Source: Planctomycetota bacterium (GTDB lineage Bacteria; Planctomycetota; Phycisphaerae; Sedimentisphaerales; Anaerobacaceae). From it: a stretch of 64,000 nt of DNA. The stretch covers positions 232,185 through 296,184 of the forward strand of contig VRUL01000002.1 in assembly GCA_019456145.1 (NCBI GenBank), in the 5' to 3' direction. The notes beneath the pieces are model-generated. The model was not told the origin of the DNA, did no database searches, and saw only the letters and a list, made by a program, of their open reading frames with translations. The translations under genes were made by a program, and so were the position numbers. Shown here in pieces: positions 9,780 through 19,011 of the stretch (its first letter is position 1; each line of letters opens with the position of its first letter).

Positions 9780-10664
9780 ATGCGTTCCAAAAAAGATACG
9801 TTTATGCATAACGTAATTGCAATTGTATATGATTTCGACGGCACTTTGACTCCTCAACCAATGCAGGAATATACAATCCTGCCGGAAATCGGCATAACAA
9901 AGGGCAGGCAGTTTTGGAAGGCGGTAGAGAAGGAAGCGTTTAAGACAGGTGGTGAGGATATAGTTACTTATATGCGCCTGATGATTGAGATGTCCAATCG
10001 CAAACGCTTTCCTGTTACGACCAAAGTATTGAAATCACTTGCAAAAAATATCAATTACTACCCCGGAGTAAAGACATTTTTCAAGAGGATAAGTGATTAT
10101 GTTGAAACTCAATTCGATGATATAAATGTTGTGCTGCGTCATTACATAATTTCCGCCGGTTTGAAAGAAATAATATCAGGAGCAAGTATAGCTAAGTATT
10201 TTTACAGGATTTTTGCATCGGAATATTATTACAATGAATACGGCCAGGCTGTTTTCCCCAAAGTCATAGTCAACGATACTTTGAAAACACAGTTTATCTT
10301 TAGAATTAATAAAGGAAAAGAATCTCTGCACGAGAACATCAACTTGTATATGCCTGCAGAACAACGGCCCATTCCTTTTCAAAACATTTTATACATAGGC
10401 GATGGATTAACAGATGTTCCATGTATGACTGTTATCAGAAAAAATGGCGGGTACGCTATAGCCGTATTTAAACCGGGCGATTCTAAAGGCCTGAAAACCT
10501 GCAAAAAGCTGCTCAGAGCCGAAAGAGTGAATTTCATTGCCGGGGCGGATTATACAAACCAAAAAGAGCTTGATAGATTAGTCAAATTATTACTAAATAA
10601 TATTGTCGAAGGAATTCGCTACAATAAAGAGACCTTCAATCAATCAAAGAAATACTTTTCCTGA
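9780..10664 (+). CDS. HAD-superfamily hydrolase
   Basis: A 294-residue cytoplasmic phosphatase-like protein. The nucleophile motif DFDGTLT (Asp18 and Asp20) opens the Rossmannoid domain, and the acidic motif IGDGLTDVP near residue 205 supplies the metal ligands. A long helical cap lies between them. The start at 9780 is supported by AAGGAG ten bases upstream; the second ATG at 9804 has no such site. HAD enzymes of this length are often phosphoserine-phosphatase-like, but the substrate cannot be assigned. It is monocistronic in this window. Confidence 0.82.
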   Translation: MRSKKDTFMHNVIAIVYDFDGTLTPQPMQEYTILPEIGITKGRQFWKAVEKEAFKTGGEDIVTYMRLMIEMSNRKRFPVTTKVLKSLAKNINYYPGVKTFFKRISDYVETQFDDINVVLRHYIISAGLKEIISGASIAKYFYRIFASEYYYNEYGQAVFPKVIVNDTLKTQFIFRINKGKESLHENINLYMPAEQRPIPFQNILYIGDGLTDVPCMTVIRKNGGYAIAVFKPGDSKGLKTCKKLLRAERVNFIAGADYTNQKELDRLVKLLLNNIVEGIRYNKETFNQSKKYFS

Positions 10665-10816
10665 GAGAAAAAGTGTCGGGAAAAACTCCAGACGGCGGCT
10701 TCGTATATAGTGGCCCGTGCCCCTTGATCCCAGCGATGTGCGACGAGTATCGAGTATCAGGCATCGACTACCACGCATCCTGATTGCCTAATCTGAAATT
10801 CTAACACACCCACTCA

Positions 10817-11725
10817 CTACTGCTCCATACTGACGACTTTTTCGGCCATCATAGACCTTAGCGACCCGCCTTTGAGCCTGACGACAAGGCGTTGCTCCGA
10901 CTCGTCAATAATGCTGCCCTTTATCTTACTGCCGTCTGTTAGTTTCAACTCTGTCAATTCCTGCCGCTCCTGCCCGGCCGTATCGGCAAACTCCAGGGCA
11001 AGAAGTTCTGTTACGCCATCGATCACTTCCATCAAACTGTCACGCAATGCGACTTCGTCTTTCTGCCATTGCTCGACTGCATCGTTGCCGTGGCCGAACT
11101 CTTTATATTCTCCGCCAGCCTGGCCTTCGAAGCTCAGCTTGTTTTTCCATAAGACCTTATTGCCCGCCACCCGAACCAGCTCGCCCTCAATTTGGGCTAC
11201 GCTTCGTGCTTCGCTTTTGAAAAGACCGCACGAAATCTTCAGACGCAGAACATACTCATGGTCCCTCTTTTTAGGCAAAAGCTCCAAAATATTAAAATTC
11301 CGGAAATTCGACCAGACAAGTATGCCATCGTTTTCATGTACAATCTTTATCTGTTCGACCCTCAAGCCATTTTCTTCGACCGCTTCTTTGAGATTATCCT
11401 GGAATCTTTCGCAGAAATAGTCCACCTTCAGCGCCGGCTTTAACTTCTTCCGATAAAGCTTATTATTTCTCTCATTGACAACCTGTGCCACACTGTAAGT
11501 GATTGGGCCCGGACCGCCAACCCACCAGAAGATAAAATCCCCCGACTCCGAGACTTTAACAATCGGCTCTTTAACGACGTTACAATGAACAACCAACCCG
11601 GCGCCCGGCTTGAGCTGCTCACGGTCAAGGATTTTAGCCTGGTAACTACATCCACAAAGGCCCGATATCAGTACTATACAGGCCAAAAACCGAATTTTAT
11701 ACTGATAGCTATCTGTCCTGTTCAT
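10817..11725 (-). CDS. Predicted lipoprotein with C-terminal SH3-like beta domain
   Basis: A 302-residue protein. The N-terminus has a hydrophobic stretch ending in a lipobox-like GLCGC, so the mature form is likely lipid-anchored. The central part (about 100-230) has alternating strands and an Asp/Glu-rich helix. The last 45 residues (from LKLTDGSKIKGSI) form a short beta-barrel-like domain often found at the ends of planctomycete envelope proteins. No catalytic motif is visible and I do not recognise a named family. Confidence 0.72.
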   Translation of the reverse strand: MNRTDSYQYKIRFLACIVLISGLCGCSYQAKILDREQLKPGAGLVVHCNVVKEPIVKVSESGDFIFWWVGGPGPITYSVAQVVNERNNKLYRKKLKPALKVDYFCERFQDNLKEAVEENGLRVEQIKIVHENDGILVWSNFRNFNILELLPKKRDHEYVLRLKISCGLFKSEARSVAQIEGELVRVAGNKVLWKNKLSFEGQAGGEYKEFGHGNDAVEQWQKDEVALRDSLMEVIDGVTELLALEFADTAGQERQELTELKLTDGSKIKGSIIDESEQRLVVRLKGGSLRSMMAEKVVSMEQ

Positions 11726-11925
11726 GACTTAATCCATCCCCATTAACTACTTCTATAATCCCCATTTAGGGCAAAAACATACCCACAAAGTATACCTCAA
11801 TAATCTTATCGCCCTGATAAAGCCGCAGCTTAACAAAGAACTCATAAAACACGCCAACTAAACCCCGGGAATTCAGTATCCCAGCCCCCCTACTGCTCGG
11901 CTGAAGTGCGAAAAAGAGCCGACTT

Positions 11926-11958
11926 TTAGCGTTTCCTTCTCACCATCACCACTCCCAG
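11926..11958 (-). pseudogene. Orphan PEP-CTERM tail F
   Basis: Read on the minus strand, this encodes LGVVMVRRKR and a stop, the end of a PEP-CTERM sorting signal, without a gene body. It begins inside the reading of a formylglycine-generating-enzyme fragment, in another frame. It lies downstream of the glycosyltransferase gene on the same strand. Confidence 0.6.
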
Positions 11959-12110
11959 ACGTTACCCGACATATCATATAAGCCGTAGCCATTGGACGCG
12001 AAACTGCCGACCACAGAGGTATACGGATAAATCCCGTCATTCCAGGTAAGATGATGACTTCGAGTCGGACTGATGGCCACGGGTGCGTTGGATAATAGGA
12101 GCCTGACAAA
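11949..12110 (-). pseudogene. Remnant of a formylglycine-generating-enzyme (SUMF1-like) gene
   Basis: The minus-strand frame ending at 11949 reads WNDGIYPYTSVVGSF and then NGYGLYDMSGNVWEW, the hallmark of FGE-sulfatase domains. Position 12044 to 11949 is uninterrupted, and weaker similarity continues to about 12110. A full domain has about 200 residues; only about 50 remain, with no start, and a TGA follows WEW at once. It is a decayed fragment joined to a PEP-CTERM tail. The rest of 11726-12155 shows nothing firm. Confidence 0.72.
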
Positions 12111-12155
12111 ATAATCCCTCTTATTGCATTTCCAATAATAGCGGATTGTATCGAG

Positions 12156-13853
12156 TTACTCAGGACTCGTAAAGTACTGCGAATAATATTTTTGTGCGTT
12201 GGGTTTTTGACGAAGATCAATCCCTCGGTTCGAACCGTTGAGATAGGGGTCATTGCATATCCTTTTGGTGATATTTTCCACAGATTTATACTGTGAAAGC
12301 ATCAATGCCTCGTATTCTTCTGCACAGAAAACAAATTTGTAAACTATATCTGCCCTGTCTTTAAGAGAACATATATTGACATATTGACCTGATACATAAT
12401 GGTATTGTTTTACCCCCGCTGCACAGACAGCAAGACAAATTAAGGGATACACAAGATACCTCAAGTGCTTCCATGGAAATGAACGATTTTGATTAATTCG
12501 GTCGTATTGAACTACTAATACCATGATAGCACCAATGAAGAAGACATCAGAATAAATCAGATAGAAGAACATATAATATCTTAATGAGCTAATCAGGCAC
12601 ATAATAAAGCCAAACAGAAGTGCAGTTATTGCTAACGGTTCAGGAAATCTCCTGCTGAGGCTTATAACCAGAATTACAAGGGCAATCAACAAAATAAAAT
12701 GGTATGAAGTTGTCATATAGTAATTACAAAATTTCTTAAAGTCTGAATATACAGCAGGTAAGCCGTCTTTAGCTCGTGAGCTAAAAGTTTGAGTTGTTTC
12801 AAATGGGTCAAAAACTTTTTTGTAGGTCATGACTTTCCAGTAACGACCGCGATTATCGGTATCACGGTTGAAATTCAAACAGTAAAATGAAACATGAAAG
12901 GCCAACAGAAAACCTATAAGCAAAAATCTGGTTTTCGTTATAGCAGCCAACGTTGTGTTATTTTGAAGTTTTGGTTGGCGTGCAATAATTTCTCCTGCGA
13001 TGATGACCGAAAGAAAAAGCATAAACAACATAGGATATGAAAACCTGATTGCATTATATATTTCATATAAGAGAAAGGCATAAAGTGCCATACGATATAG
13101 TTTAGTTATTTGTGAGGATTGAGAGCGGGGCATCTTGTTTTTGTGAAGAATGCTAAACAATGAACAAATGATTATAAATACTACGGCAGGACTAACGTGG
13201 ACTTTCGACAGAACGGCAAGACCCAGGAAAAGACCTGAGATAAACCTGCACAGATTGCTTAAAACAACATTATTCGTATTATACATATGTTCTATTGCTA
13301 TAACAAGAATCGATAACAAAATAAACAAAACAGATGCAAGCTCGCTTCTAATAATAAGGGAATGGGTGAATATTCCTCCCGAGAACAGCAGTAGAAATAC
13401 ACCAAGAACAAAAAATCCATACTGACGCGTCAGTACCCAAAATATCCCTCCGAAAATTAAGCCGCATAACACGCATAAAGATATGCTTATCAATCTACTC
13501 TTGTAAAACAATTCGGGTAATAACGTTAAAGGGTCATCAGATTGCTGTAATTGGTCGAAATTGGAAACTGAGATCAGACCAACAAGATCTAAAAATTGAA
13601 GTGTATTACTATAAATAATAAATGTTCCGTGGGAAGGGTGGTCCAAATAGCATGGCCTTTTACCCGAATTGATTCTAATGGATTCAATTAAAAGGGTCCC
13701 ATCCTGGTCAGGATTAGCAAACCATATCTCGGATTTGTTTCTAAAGATGCTTGTGGCTGAAAAAATAATAATAGAAGTAAGTAGCAGGAGAGTCAGAATA
13801 CATAATTTAACAGCTTTTTTTATAAATATCAATTTGAAATTGCCCATATACAC
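12156..13853 (-). CDS. Polytopic membrane glycosyltransferase-like protein (ArnT/PMT type)
   Basis: A 565-residue membrane protein with around eleven hydrophobic segments. After the first membrane helix comes a luminal acidic motif NPDQDG near residue 48, in the position where GT-C enzymes of the PMT/ArnT/GT39 group hold their catalytic aspartates. The C-terminal 100 residues are soluble. The family uses polyprenyl-phosphate sugars to glycosylate lipids or proteins outside the membrane. The start is either GTG 13853 (AGGAG 12 bases upstream) or ATG 13847. The C-terminus runs into debris of an FGE gene, so the last residues could be altered. Confidence 0.72.
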   Translation of the reverse strand: MYMGNFKLIFIKKAVKLCILTLLLLTSIIIFSATSIFRNKSEIWFANPDQDGTLLIESIRINSGKRPCYLDHPSHGTFIIYSNTLQFLDLVGLISVSNFDQLQQSDDPLTLLPELFYKSRLISISLCVLCGLIFGGIFWVLTRQYGFFVLGVFLLLFSGGIFTHSLIIRSELASVLFILLSILVIAIEHMYNTNNVVLSNLCRFISGLFLGLAVLSKVHVSPAVVFIIICSLFSILHKNKMPRSQSSQITKLYRMALYAFLLYEIYNAIRFSYPMLFMLFLSVIIAGEIIARQPKLQNNTTLAAITKTRFLLIGFLLAFHVSFYCLNFNRDTDNRGRYWKVMTYKKVFDPFETTQTFSSRAKDGLPAVYSDFKKFCNYYMTTSYHFILLIALVILVISLSRRFPEPLAITALLFGFIMCLISSLRYYMFFYLIYSDVFFIGAIMVLVVQYDRINQNRSFPWKHLRYLVYPLICLAVCAAGVKQYHYVSGQYVNICSLKDRADIVYKFVFCAEEYEALMLSQYKSVENITKRICNDPYLNGSNRGIDLRQKPNAQKYYSQYFTSPE

Positions 13854-13990
13854 TTCACTAAAACACTCCTGTACACTTCAAGTACTACAGTACCAAAATT
13901 CCATTTCATTGTCACCAATTTCCCGGTAGATTCAGCATCTAATGTCACAAAAAACAACCTTTTCATTTGCCCCTCCTTTCTAAAAAAGAT

Positions 13991-14023
13991 TTACTGTTTC
14001 CTTCTCACCAGCACCGCACCAGA
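13991..14023 (-). pseudogene. Orphan PEP-CTERM tail G
   Basis: The minus strand encodes SGAVLVRRKQ and a stop, the basic end of a PEP-CTERM signal. No gene body is attached in frame. It sits about 210 bases downstream of the 14236-15135 lipoprotein gene, on the same strand. Confidence 0.55.
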
Positions 14024-14055
14024 CCGGGTAACTTCAATGGCTACATAACAAGTTA

Positions 14056-14214
14056 AGAGTCTCTAACAAAATGAATCGTTGTACCGAAAGCGAGCGTTTT
14101 TTCGTCCTGCAAGGAAGGTGAAACAGGCAATGCCAAAGCATTGTCGATGCAGCCTGACGCCGTCAGGACGAAAAACAAGCCGCTTGAATACAGAGTCATT
14201 TTGTTATAGGCTCT
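14056..14214. repeat. 159-bp imperfect palindrome, MITE-like
   Basis: The outer arms AGAGTCTCTAACAAAATGA (14056-14074) and TCATTTTGTTATAGGCTCT (14196-14214) match as inverted repeats at 17 of 19 positions. An inner arm GTTTTTTCGTCCTG (14096-14109) faces CAGGACGAAAAAC (14164-14176). The centre folds again (CAGGC...GCCTG, AATGC...GCATT). It has no coding capacity. It could be a non-autonomous transposon, a structured RNA or a very long attC-like site; no target-site duplication is evident. Confidence 0.7.
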
Positions 14215-14235
14215 AAGTATTATACAGAGAATTGC

Positions 14236-15135
14236 TCATTTGATTTGCTTGATTTCAAAAGCGTTGAGGATCGCCTTGTGACCTTCCCTTCCCCTTCTTG
14301 CCGGATCAGGGTAGTTGTTGTTACCGCCGTTGATGACGACCAAAACGTCGTTGCTGCCATCGTTCCGGAACTGGATGACCGAAGTGCTGACCTCAGCATC
14401 AGAGGTGACGCTGGTGACCTTGACGCCTTTGACTTCCTTGAGCGATGTGACGCCCTTGCCCGTACCCAGGCCCATACTCCAACCTCGATAGCCGGACAAC
14501 GCCTTGGCAGGCAGCGGCATAGCACAGATGCCGGTCATGGGCGGCATCCGTGACGTCTGATCCAAACAGTTGCGGGTGCTTTGCTTCCCTGGTTCCCAAT
14601 GGTTGTGATAGCAAGTCACTTTATATTCACCGGCCGGTAGGCCGTTAATGCGCATGAGGATATCTCCGCGATTTTCTCCGCCCCAGTCAACGTTGCCGAA
14701 CCAGCCATTGGCGATTGGATCACCCTTCGGCTTACCCTTGGGTCGCCCACCACCACCAAGATTGTCACGACACAAGCCGTAAACGTGAAAGCCGCCGTTT
14801 CCGCTACCACCGCAATCAATCAAGACGTGGATGCCTGAACCGGCCAAGCCAGCCGTTTTCGGAGGCATGCCACCGCCCGAACCGTCTTCCCAGACTGCGT
14901 CGTGCATATACATATCAGCCCAGCGTGTCGCCACAAAGGGTATCCAGCCCGGCTTCATTGTACCGGGAACGGGGGTTGGATCTTTCTCACTCTTTGGCAA
15001 GGCAAGGTCCACTTTCAACGCGATCTTCCATTTGGCCCCCGGAAGGAAATCTTTGTAGGATTCGCAACCTGTCACGCCGATTATAAACAGACTCAATCCA
15101 TGCAACAGAAGGATTGGCAGCAGCACTTTCCTCAT
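14236..15135 (-). CDS. Predicted secreted lipoprotein, unknown function
   Basis: A 299-residue protein. The ATG at 15135 is chosen because GGAG lies seven bases upstream and the signal peptide then starts cleanly (MRKVLLPILLLHG...) and ends in the lipobox VTGC. The frame is open 18 codons further. The mature part is Gly-rich with a segment GLPAGEYKVTCYHNHW typical of galactose-binding or malectin-like beta-sandwich modules, suggesting carbohydrate binding. No catalytic motif is seen. It is monocistronic, with PEP-CTERM debris and a palindrome downstream. Confidence 0.7.
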   Translation of the reverse strand: MRKVLLPILLLHGLSLFIIGVTGCESYKDFLPGAKWKIALKVDLALPKSEKDPTPVPGTMKPGWIPFVATRWADMYMHDAVWEDGSGGGMPPKTAGLAGSGIHVLIDCGGSGNGGFHVYGLCRDNLGGGGRPKGKPKGDPIANGWFGNVDWGGENRGDILMRINGLPAGEYKVTCYHNHWEPGKQSTRNCLDQTSRMPPMTGICAMPLPAKALSGYRGWSMGLGTGKGVTSLKEVKGVKVTSVTSDAEVSTSVIQFRNDGSNDVLVVINGGNNNYPDPARRGREGHKAILNAFEIKQIK

Positions 15136-15220
15136 AAGAATCTCCATACTGTTTGTCTTCAGCAAAAACGAGACAAAACAACCTTTCATTTAGGACGATT
15201 TCAACTACGGGTGTCATTGT

Positions 15221-15361
15221 ACTGTTGTTTTCTTTCCTTTCAAGAACTGTTCTGCGTTTCAACTCAATTCGCTTTGCCAGGATCATCTCACGGCGCCCAT
15301 GGTACACATCATCAGGGATCCCGTCCCCAATAGCCTCGTGATACCCCCGTCTGTTAAACAA
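15221..15361 (-). pseudogene. Remnant of a DDE/rve transposase C-terminus (IS3-like)
   Basis: The minus strand reads FNRRGYHEAIGDGIPDDVYH and then GRREMILAKRIELKRRT. This matches the end of retroviral-type integrase transposases, whose consensus is YN..RPH.AL...TP..VY.GR. The homology starts at about 15361 and stops after about 47 codons. No upstream catalytic domain remains. The other bases of 15136-15550 hold no recognisable gene. Confidence 0.6.
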
Positions 15362-15550
15362 TTCCCCGAACGGGGTAATCGCAGCTAAAATTAGGCATTG
15401 TACAGAGAACTACGATAGTATGTACAAAACAGGCCGAAAGAGAACAAGTTACGAAATGCCGCCCTTGATAACGCTCCAAAAAACGGAGTGGGTATAAGCA
15501 TAGGCAATAGTAGAAACTTTCAGCAAAAACATCATCTTAGATTTCTGTTC

Positions 15551-15970
15551 TCATTTCAACGGCCAGCCCGCTGGGCAGTAGCAGAGCCATTCTTCAACAA
15601 AGACTCCCAAATCAAGCCAGTTGACCTCATTATCCAAGTCCTCGTACAGGTCAGCCGGCAGTCCGGTTCCTGTTAACCACCATTGTCCAGCGAATCTTGC
15701 AAAGTGCTCGAAGTTAACAAAGCATAAAGGCCCGCCCGGCAAAAAGCCGCCTAACAGCTCGTAGTCTCCACCGGCCGAGTACGCAGCATCAGGCTGACCA
15801 ATTGTGCTGAGAAGTTCATATGGCCCACCGCTGCTCCTGCCACCGCCGCCGTCGACAGTATACCAGCTTAGCTCATATTGGCCAAAAGACGAGGAACAAA
15901 TTAATCCAAGGACCAACAGCGTTACCAAAATCACCTGCTTGTTTAATACAGTTTGACTAAGAACCTTCAT
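15551..15970 (-). CDS. Small secreted protein with dockerin-like C-terminal repeat
   Basis: A 139-residue protein with a signal peptide (hydrophobic 12-28, cleavage near SFG-QY). The centre contains two copies of a GGPYELL / GGDYELL motif. The last 60 residues form the two-helix unit common in Phycisphaerae secreted proteins (FEHFARFAGQWW ... WLDLGVFVEEWL). This resembles a degenerate dockerin and may mediate attachment to a partner protein. Its start overlaps the stop of the S74 fibre gene by one base, implying translational coupling and a joint function at the cell surface. Confidence 0.75.
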   Translation of the reverse strand: MKVLSQTVLNKQVILVTLLVLGLICSSSFGQYELSWYTVDGGGGRSSGGPYELLSTIGQPDAAYSAGGDYELLGGFLPGGPLCFVNFEHFARFAGQWWLTGTGLPADLYEDLDNEVNWLDLGVFVEEWLCYCPAGWPLK

Positions 15971-17790
15971 TATTGCACCTCCTTATTTATGGCGAACTGA
16001 CGCCCGTTCAACCTTTCTTCCAAAATCTCAAGTCTTTTTCTCAATAGCTCATTTTCAGCCTTAAGCTCCTTGATGGCCTCGATGGTCACGGCTTCGAGTC
16101 CCTCGAGAGTCACCTGCTTGCGCCCCTGATTATCCTCGCTCACCCACTGCGGAAACACCTCTTCAACTTCCTGGGCCACCAGGCCAATGTGAGTGCCCTC
16201 GCTGGCATTAAGATCCCTGGCATCCTTCCATGTGAAGGTCCGGCCTTGCAGCCGGGTCAGCCGGTCCAGCGCTCCCTCGAGTGGCTTGATATTCTTCTTG
16301 AGCCTCCGATCAGAAATACTGGTCCAGTAAATCCCAGTGGTTTTGGCGGCGCTGCCAACTACATGCAGCTTGTAACTGGGATTCGTCGTCCCGATACCGA
16401 CGTTACCACTGAAGTACGATTTACTATTGGTACCATCTGCATATATAGCGTAGTTATTAGTTGCACCGCTTGCACTAAAACGACCAGCATAATGGCCTGT
16501 ACCACCTGCTCCGTTTGCCAGGACATTAACACCATAGGCGACGCCTGAGCTACTACTATTTATAATTTGGGCGGACATTAATTCCGAGCTATTCAGGACA
16601 TCCAGCTTTGCTGTCGGTGAAGTCGTTCCGATGCCAAGGTTGCCGTTATTAGCAAGCGTCATTGTTGTCGAACCACTTGTGATCCAATCAAAGTTCGCGG
16701 AAGTTTTGTTATTAAAAAATCTCCATTTACCGGGATAACTGGCGTTGCTTGAACCCCATACAATCATTCCCGCATCGGAAGTGTTTGTGCCAAAATATAG
16801 ACGTTCGGTACCAGTGTTATTGAGATTATGTATCTTCATGCTTACTTCACCGGTTGTATTACCCTCTATGTGAAGCTTAGAAGACGGAGCTGTTGTCCCG
16901 ATGCCGACATTGCCGCCGTTCTGAATTAAGAACCTATTGCCAACAGTGGTGTTACGCTGTCCTATTCTAAAGTCGCCTTCAAAAGCCCCAGCCAGCCAGT
17001 TATCGCTCGCTCCGCCACTGGTCTCATCAAAGTAAATAGCCGCATCAGCGTCTGAGATTTTGATACCGCCGAGAACATGCAGCTTTTGCTCAGGAGTAAA
17101 CGTCCCGATGCCGACCGAGCCATCAAGAAAAGCATCACCTGTAACACGCATATCACCGTTTTCATTTACGAACCACAGGTTACTGCCCGTGCCGTTAAAA
17201 AGCTCGAAGAACGAAAAAATGGACGGGCTATTTTCGGAGTCAATCGTAAACTCAATATCAAGGGGGCTCTCGATAGCAAGCATGGAAGGGTGTCCTTTAA
17301 GGGAAGCAGCCCTGATTTGCCCGGTTACGTCAAGGGGCGAACCTGGGCTTGTGTTGCCGATGCCGACATTGCCGGTGCTATCTACAAATATCCCGCGTGT
17401 TTGAAGGGCATAGGGTGTAGGAGAAATCTCATGCCTGGGACTTAGAGTAACATAATCGCCGGCATCGATGCTATCACCTGGTCGTACTAAAATCTCCAGC
17501 CAGCGAGCATCCCCGCTAAACACACTGCTACCGAAATCCAATTCCGCCGTAAAATACCCGCTGATTACATCGAGGTCGTTTGCTTCAATTATACTTCCCT
17601 GCTGTGTTCCTGCGACATTTGCGTCGAACAGCTTGAATTGGAAGTCATACAGGCCGTCCGCGGCGCTGTTGGCGTCGATAAGCCTTCCCTGATAAGTCCA
17701 GGCCGTACCCATTGGTGCTGCCTCAGTAAATCCAACCAGCCAGGTCATCAAACCCAGAGCCAAAATTGTCAGCATTTTTGTACTTTTCAT
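15970..17790 (-). CDS. Tail-fibre-like protein with C-terminal S74 chaperone domain
   Basis: A 606-residue exported protein starting with a signal peptide (LTILALGLMTWLVGFTEA). At least five repeats of the pattern NVGIGTTxPxxKLHV are spread over residues 130-480, as in trimeric beta-fibres of phages and bacteria. Near residue 495 the sequence SDRRLKKNIKPL opens the intramolecular chaperone (peptidase S74) domain, which trimerises the fibre and then cuts itself off at that Ser. A coiled coil ends the protein. AAAGGG precedes the ATG. It forms an overlapping pair with the dockerin-like gene downstream. In a bacterium without nearby phage genes this is probably a cell-surface adhesin. Confidence 0.82.
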   Translation of the reverse strand: MKSTKMLTILALGLMTWLVGFTEAAPMGTAWTYQGRLIDANSAADGLYDFQFKLFDANVAGTQQGSIIEANDLDVISGYFTAELDFGSSVFSGDARWLEILVRPGDSIDAGDYVTLSPRHEISPTPYALQTRGIFVDSTGNVGIGNTSPGSPLDVTGQIRAASLKGHPSMLAIESPLDIEFTIDSENSPSIFSFFELFNGTGSNLWFVNENGDMRVTGDAFLDGSVGIGTFTPEQKLHVLGGIKISDADAAIYFDETSGGASDNWLAGAFEGDFRIGQRNTTVGNRFLIQNGGNVGIGTTAPSSKLHIEGNTTGEVSMKIHNLNNTGTERLYFGTNTSDAGMIVWGSSNASYPGKWRFFNNKTSANFDWITSGSTTMTLANNGNLGIGTTSPTAKLDVLNSSELMSAQIINSSSSGVAYGVNVLANGAGGTGHYAGRFSASGATNNYAIYADGTNSKSYFSGNVGIGTTNPSYKLHVVGSAAKTTGIYWTSISDRRLKKNIKPLEGALDRLTRLQGRTFTWKDARDLNASEGTHIGLVAQEVEEVFPQWVSEDNQGRKQVTLEGLEAVTIEAIKELKAENELLRKRLEILEERLNGRQFAINKEVQ

Positions 17791-18196
17791 TGTTTTACCC
17801 TTTCTAAAATGGTTGATATTTCACAGTTCACAATGTTTGCACCTATACCTGTTCGTGAAATGAAACGAAATCTGTCTTATAGTGTCACATTTATCACCCA
17901 ACCTCACATACGTGTTTACGTCAATCTATATCGTAACCATTTATAGCTAAAAGTCAAGGAGAAAAAGTGGATGATACAGGAAGCCCATTCCTGCTCACCG
18001 GGTAGCTCCTATGGCTGTTCCAGCGTTTTATCTTTAAGATATGGCTATCTGACGGGATCGGCGATTCTAAAAGCGTTACGCGGCGTGGGTAGGCATGTGA
18101 GCGAAGCCTATCGGTCTTATATCATCGCCTGGTTCCTATGTTTATATGGGGGGTAAGATTCCTGAAAAGATAAAGAGTATTAACTTTGGAAGGGAC
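17791..18196. other. Intergenic, nothing recognisable
   Basis: A 406-base gap upstream of the fibre gene and downstream of the PilZ gene. The frames are short and unlike known proteins. No tRNA, terminator or known riboswitch core was recognised. Confidence 0.4.
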
Positions 18197-18655
18197 TTAT
18201 AGGTTTGGGCACTCATCAAATGTACATTCAGGACAAGGTTCTACATCTTCACAGACCTGATGAATTGCCCGTTTTGTATCAGCATTAAGTGCAGATTCTG
18301 AAAACTCAATCCCCAGTTTAATCCTGTTATCTTGCTCGTCGGGCACCATATATCTAACCTGGCCAGTTACTTCAGTTTGAATTTCAGTTTCACTTGAAGA
18401 AATATCCAGTTGCAGCTTTACCCTCTGATTTGTGCGTAACCGTTCCCAGCAATCAGCATCCACTATAATCTGCGCTCCGGCTTCACAGATGTTACCTAAA
18501 CAACCTTGCCAATACTGCTCTGGAGTCTCATTCCGGCCATCTCCTGCCCTTTGTTGGGTCCAGATTGTGACTTTAGCATCCAGTGATTTAGGAATTAGCC
18601 AACGATTTCTCAGCCTTCGTTCTTTCTGCTGAACAGATGGTTTGTTATCTGTCAT
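18197..18655 (-). CDS. PilZ-domain protein, probable c-di-GMP receptor
   Basis: A 152-residue cytoplasmic protein. The ATG at 18655 has AAGGAG eight bases upstream; the frame stays open to 18715 without a better site. The N-terminal RRLRNRWLIP gives the arginine-rich lead and GNICEAGAQI stands at the (D/N)xSxxG motif, with Cys in place of Ser. The beta-barrel follows to residue 125. A Cys-rich tail (EPCPECTFDEC) is unusual and could bind metal. Likely couples c-di-GMP to surface structures; the Ser-to-Cys change may weaken ligand binding. Confidence 0.72.
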   Translation of the reverse strand: MTDNKPSVQQKERRLRNRWLIPKSLDAKVTIWTQQRAGDGRNETPEQYWQGCLGNICEAGAQIIVDADCWERLRTNQRVKLQLDISSSETEIQTEVTGQVRYMVPDEQDNRIKLGIEFSESALNADTKRAIHQVCEDVEPCPECTFDECPNL

Positions 18656-19011
18656 ATGTTTGCTCCTTTGCAAGATAAGTTCCGTAAAAGACCTGCTATT
18701 CTGTGCTATCGGCAAAATGCACCCACCACTTTTAGTACGTTATAAGAATATGATGAAATATGACTTCAGAAACTGACAAAACCTTACTTTTTATTGTTTA
18801 GGAGGGGATGATCCCGAAGGCCGGGGGGTACTAATCGTCGGCAACTCTACAGGTGTTGTGCAGGCAGGAGAGCCAGTGTGGGAGAAGCTGTGAGGGAGGC
18901 TATTCTTGATATGGCAGGTGGATAAAAATGCGGGGCCAGCCTTGAAGCCCAGAATCCAGCCCAGCACACATAAGCTGTTATCCTGTATTTGATTTTCATG
19001 CAGTCAAATCT
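18656..19011. other. Intergenic, possible gene debris
   Basis: On the plus strand about 18795-18894 is an open stretch reading GGDDPEGRGVLIVGNSTGVV and onward to a TGA. It lacks a start and a recognisable family, so it is only possible debris. Nothing else is apparent. Confidence 0.25.

Noticed and set aside
11873..12253. A 126-codon minus-strand ORF over the FGE remnant
   Set aside because: Its translation has no similarity to anything; the FGE signature lies in a different frame.
14056..14214. Calling the 159-bp palindrome an attC site
   Set aside because: The right core GTTATAG does not fit GTTRRRY and the arms are more perfect than usual attC arms, so a MITE-like reading was preferred.
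17950..18160. A possible riboswitch in the spacer near GGCATGTGAGCGAAGCC
   Set aside because: No conserved core of a known class could be matched and the pairing is weak.
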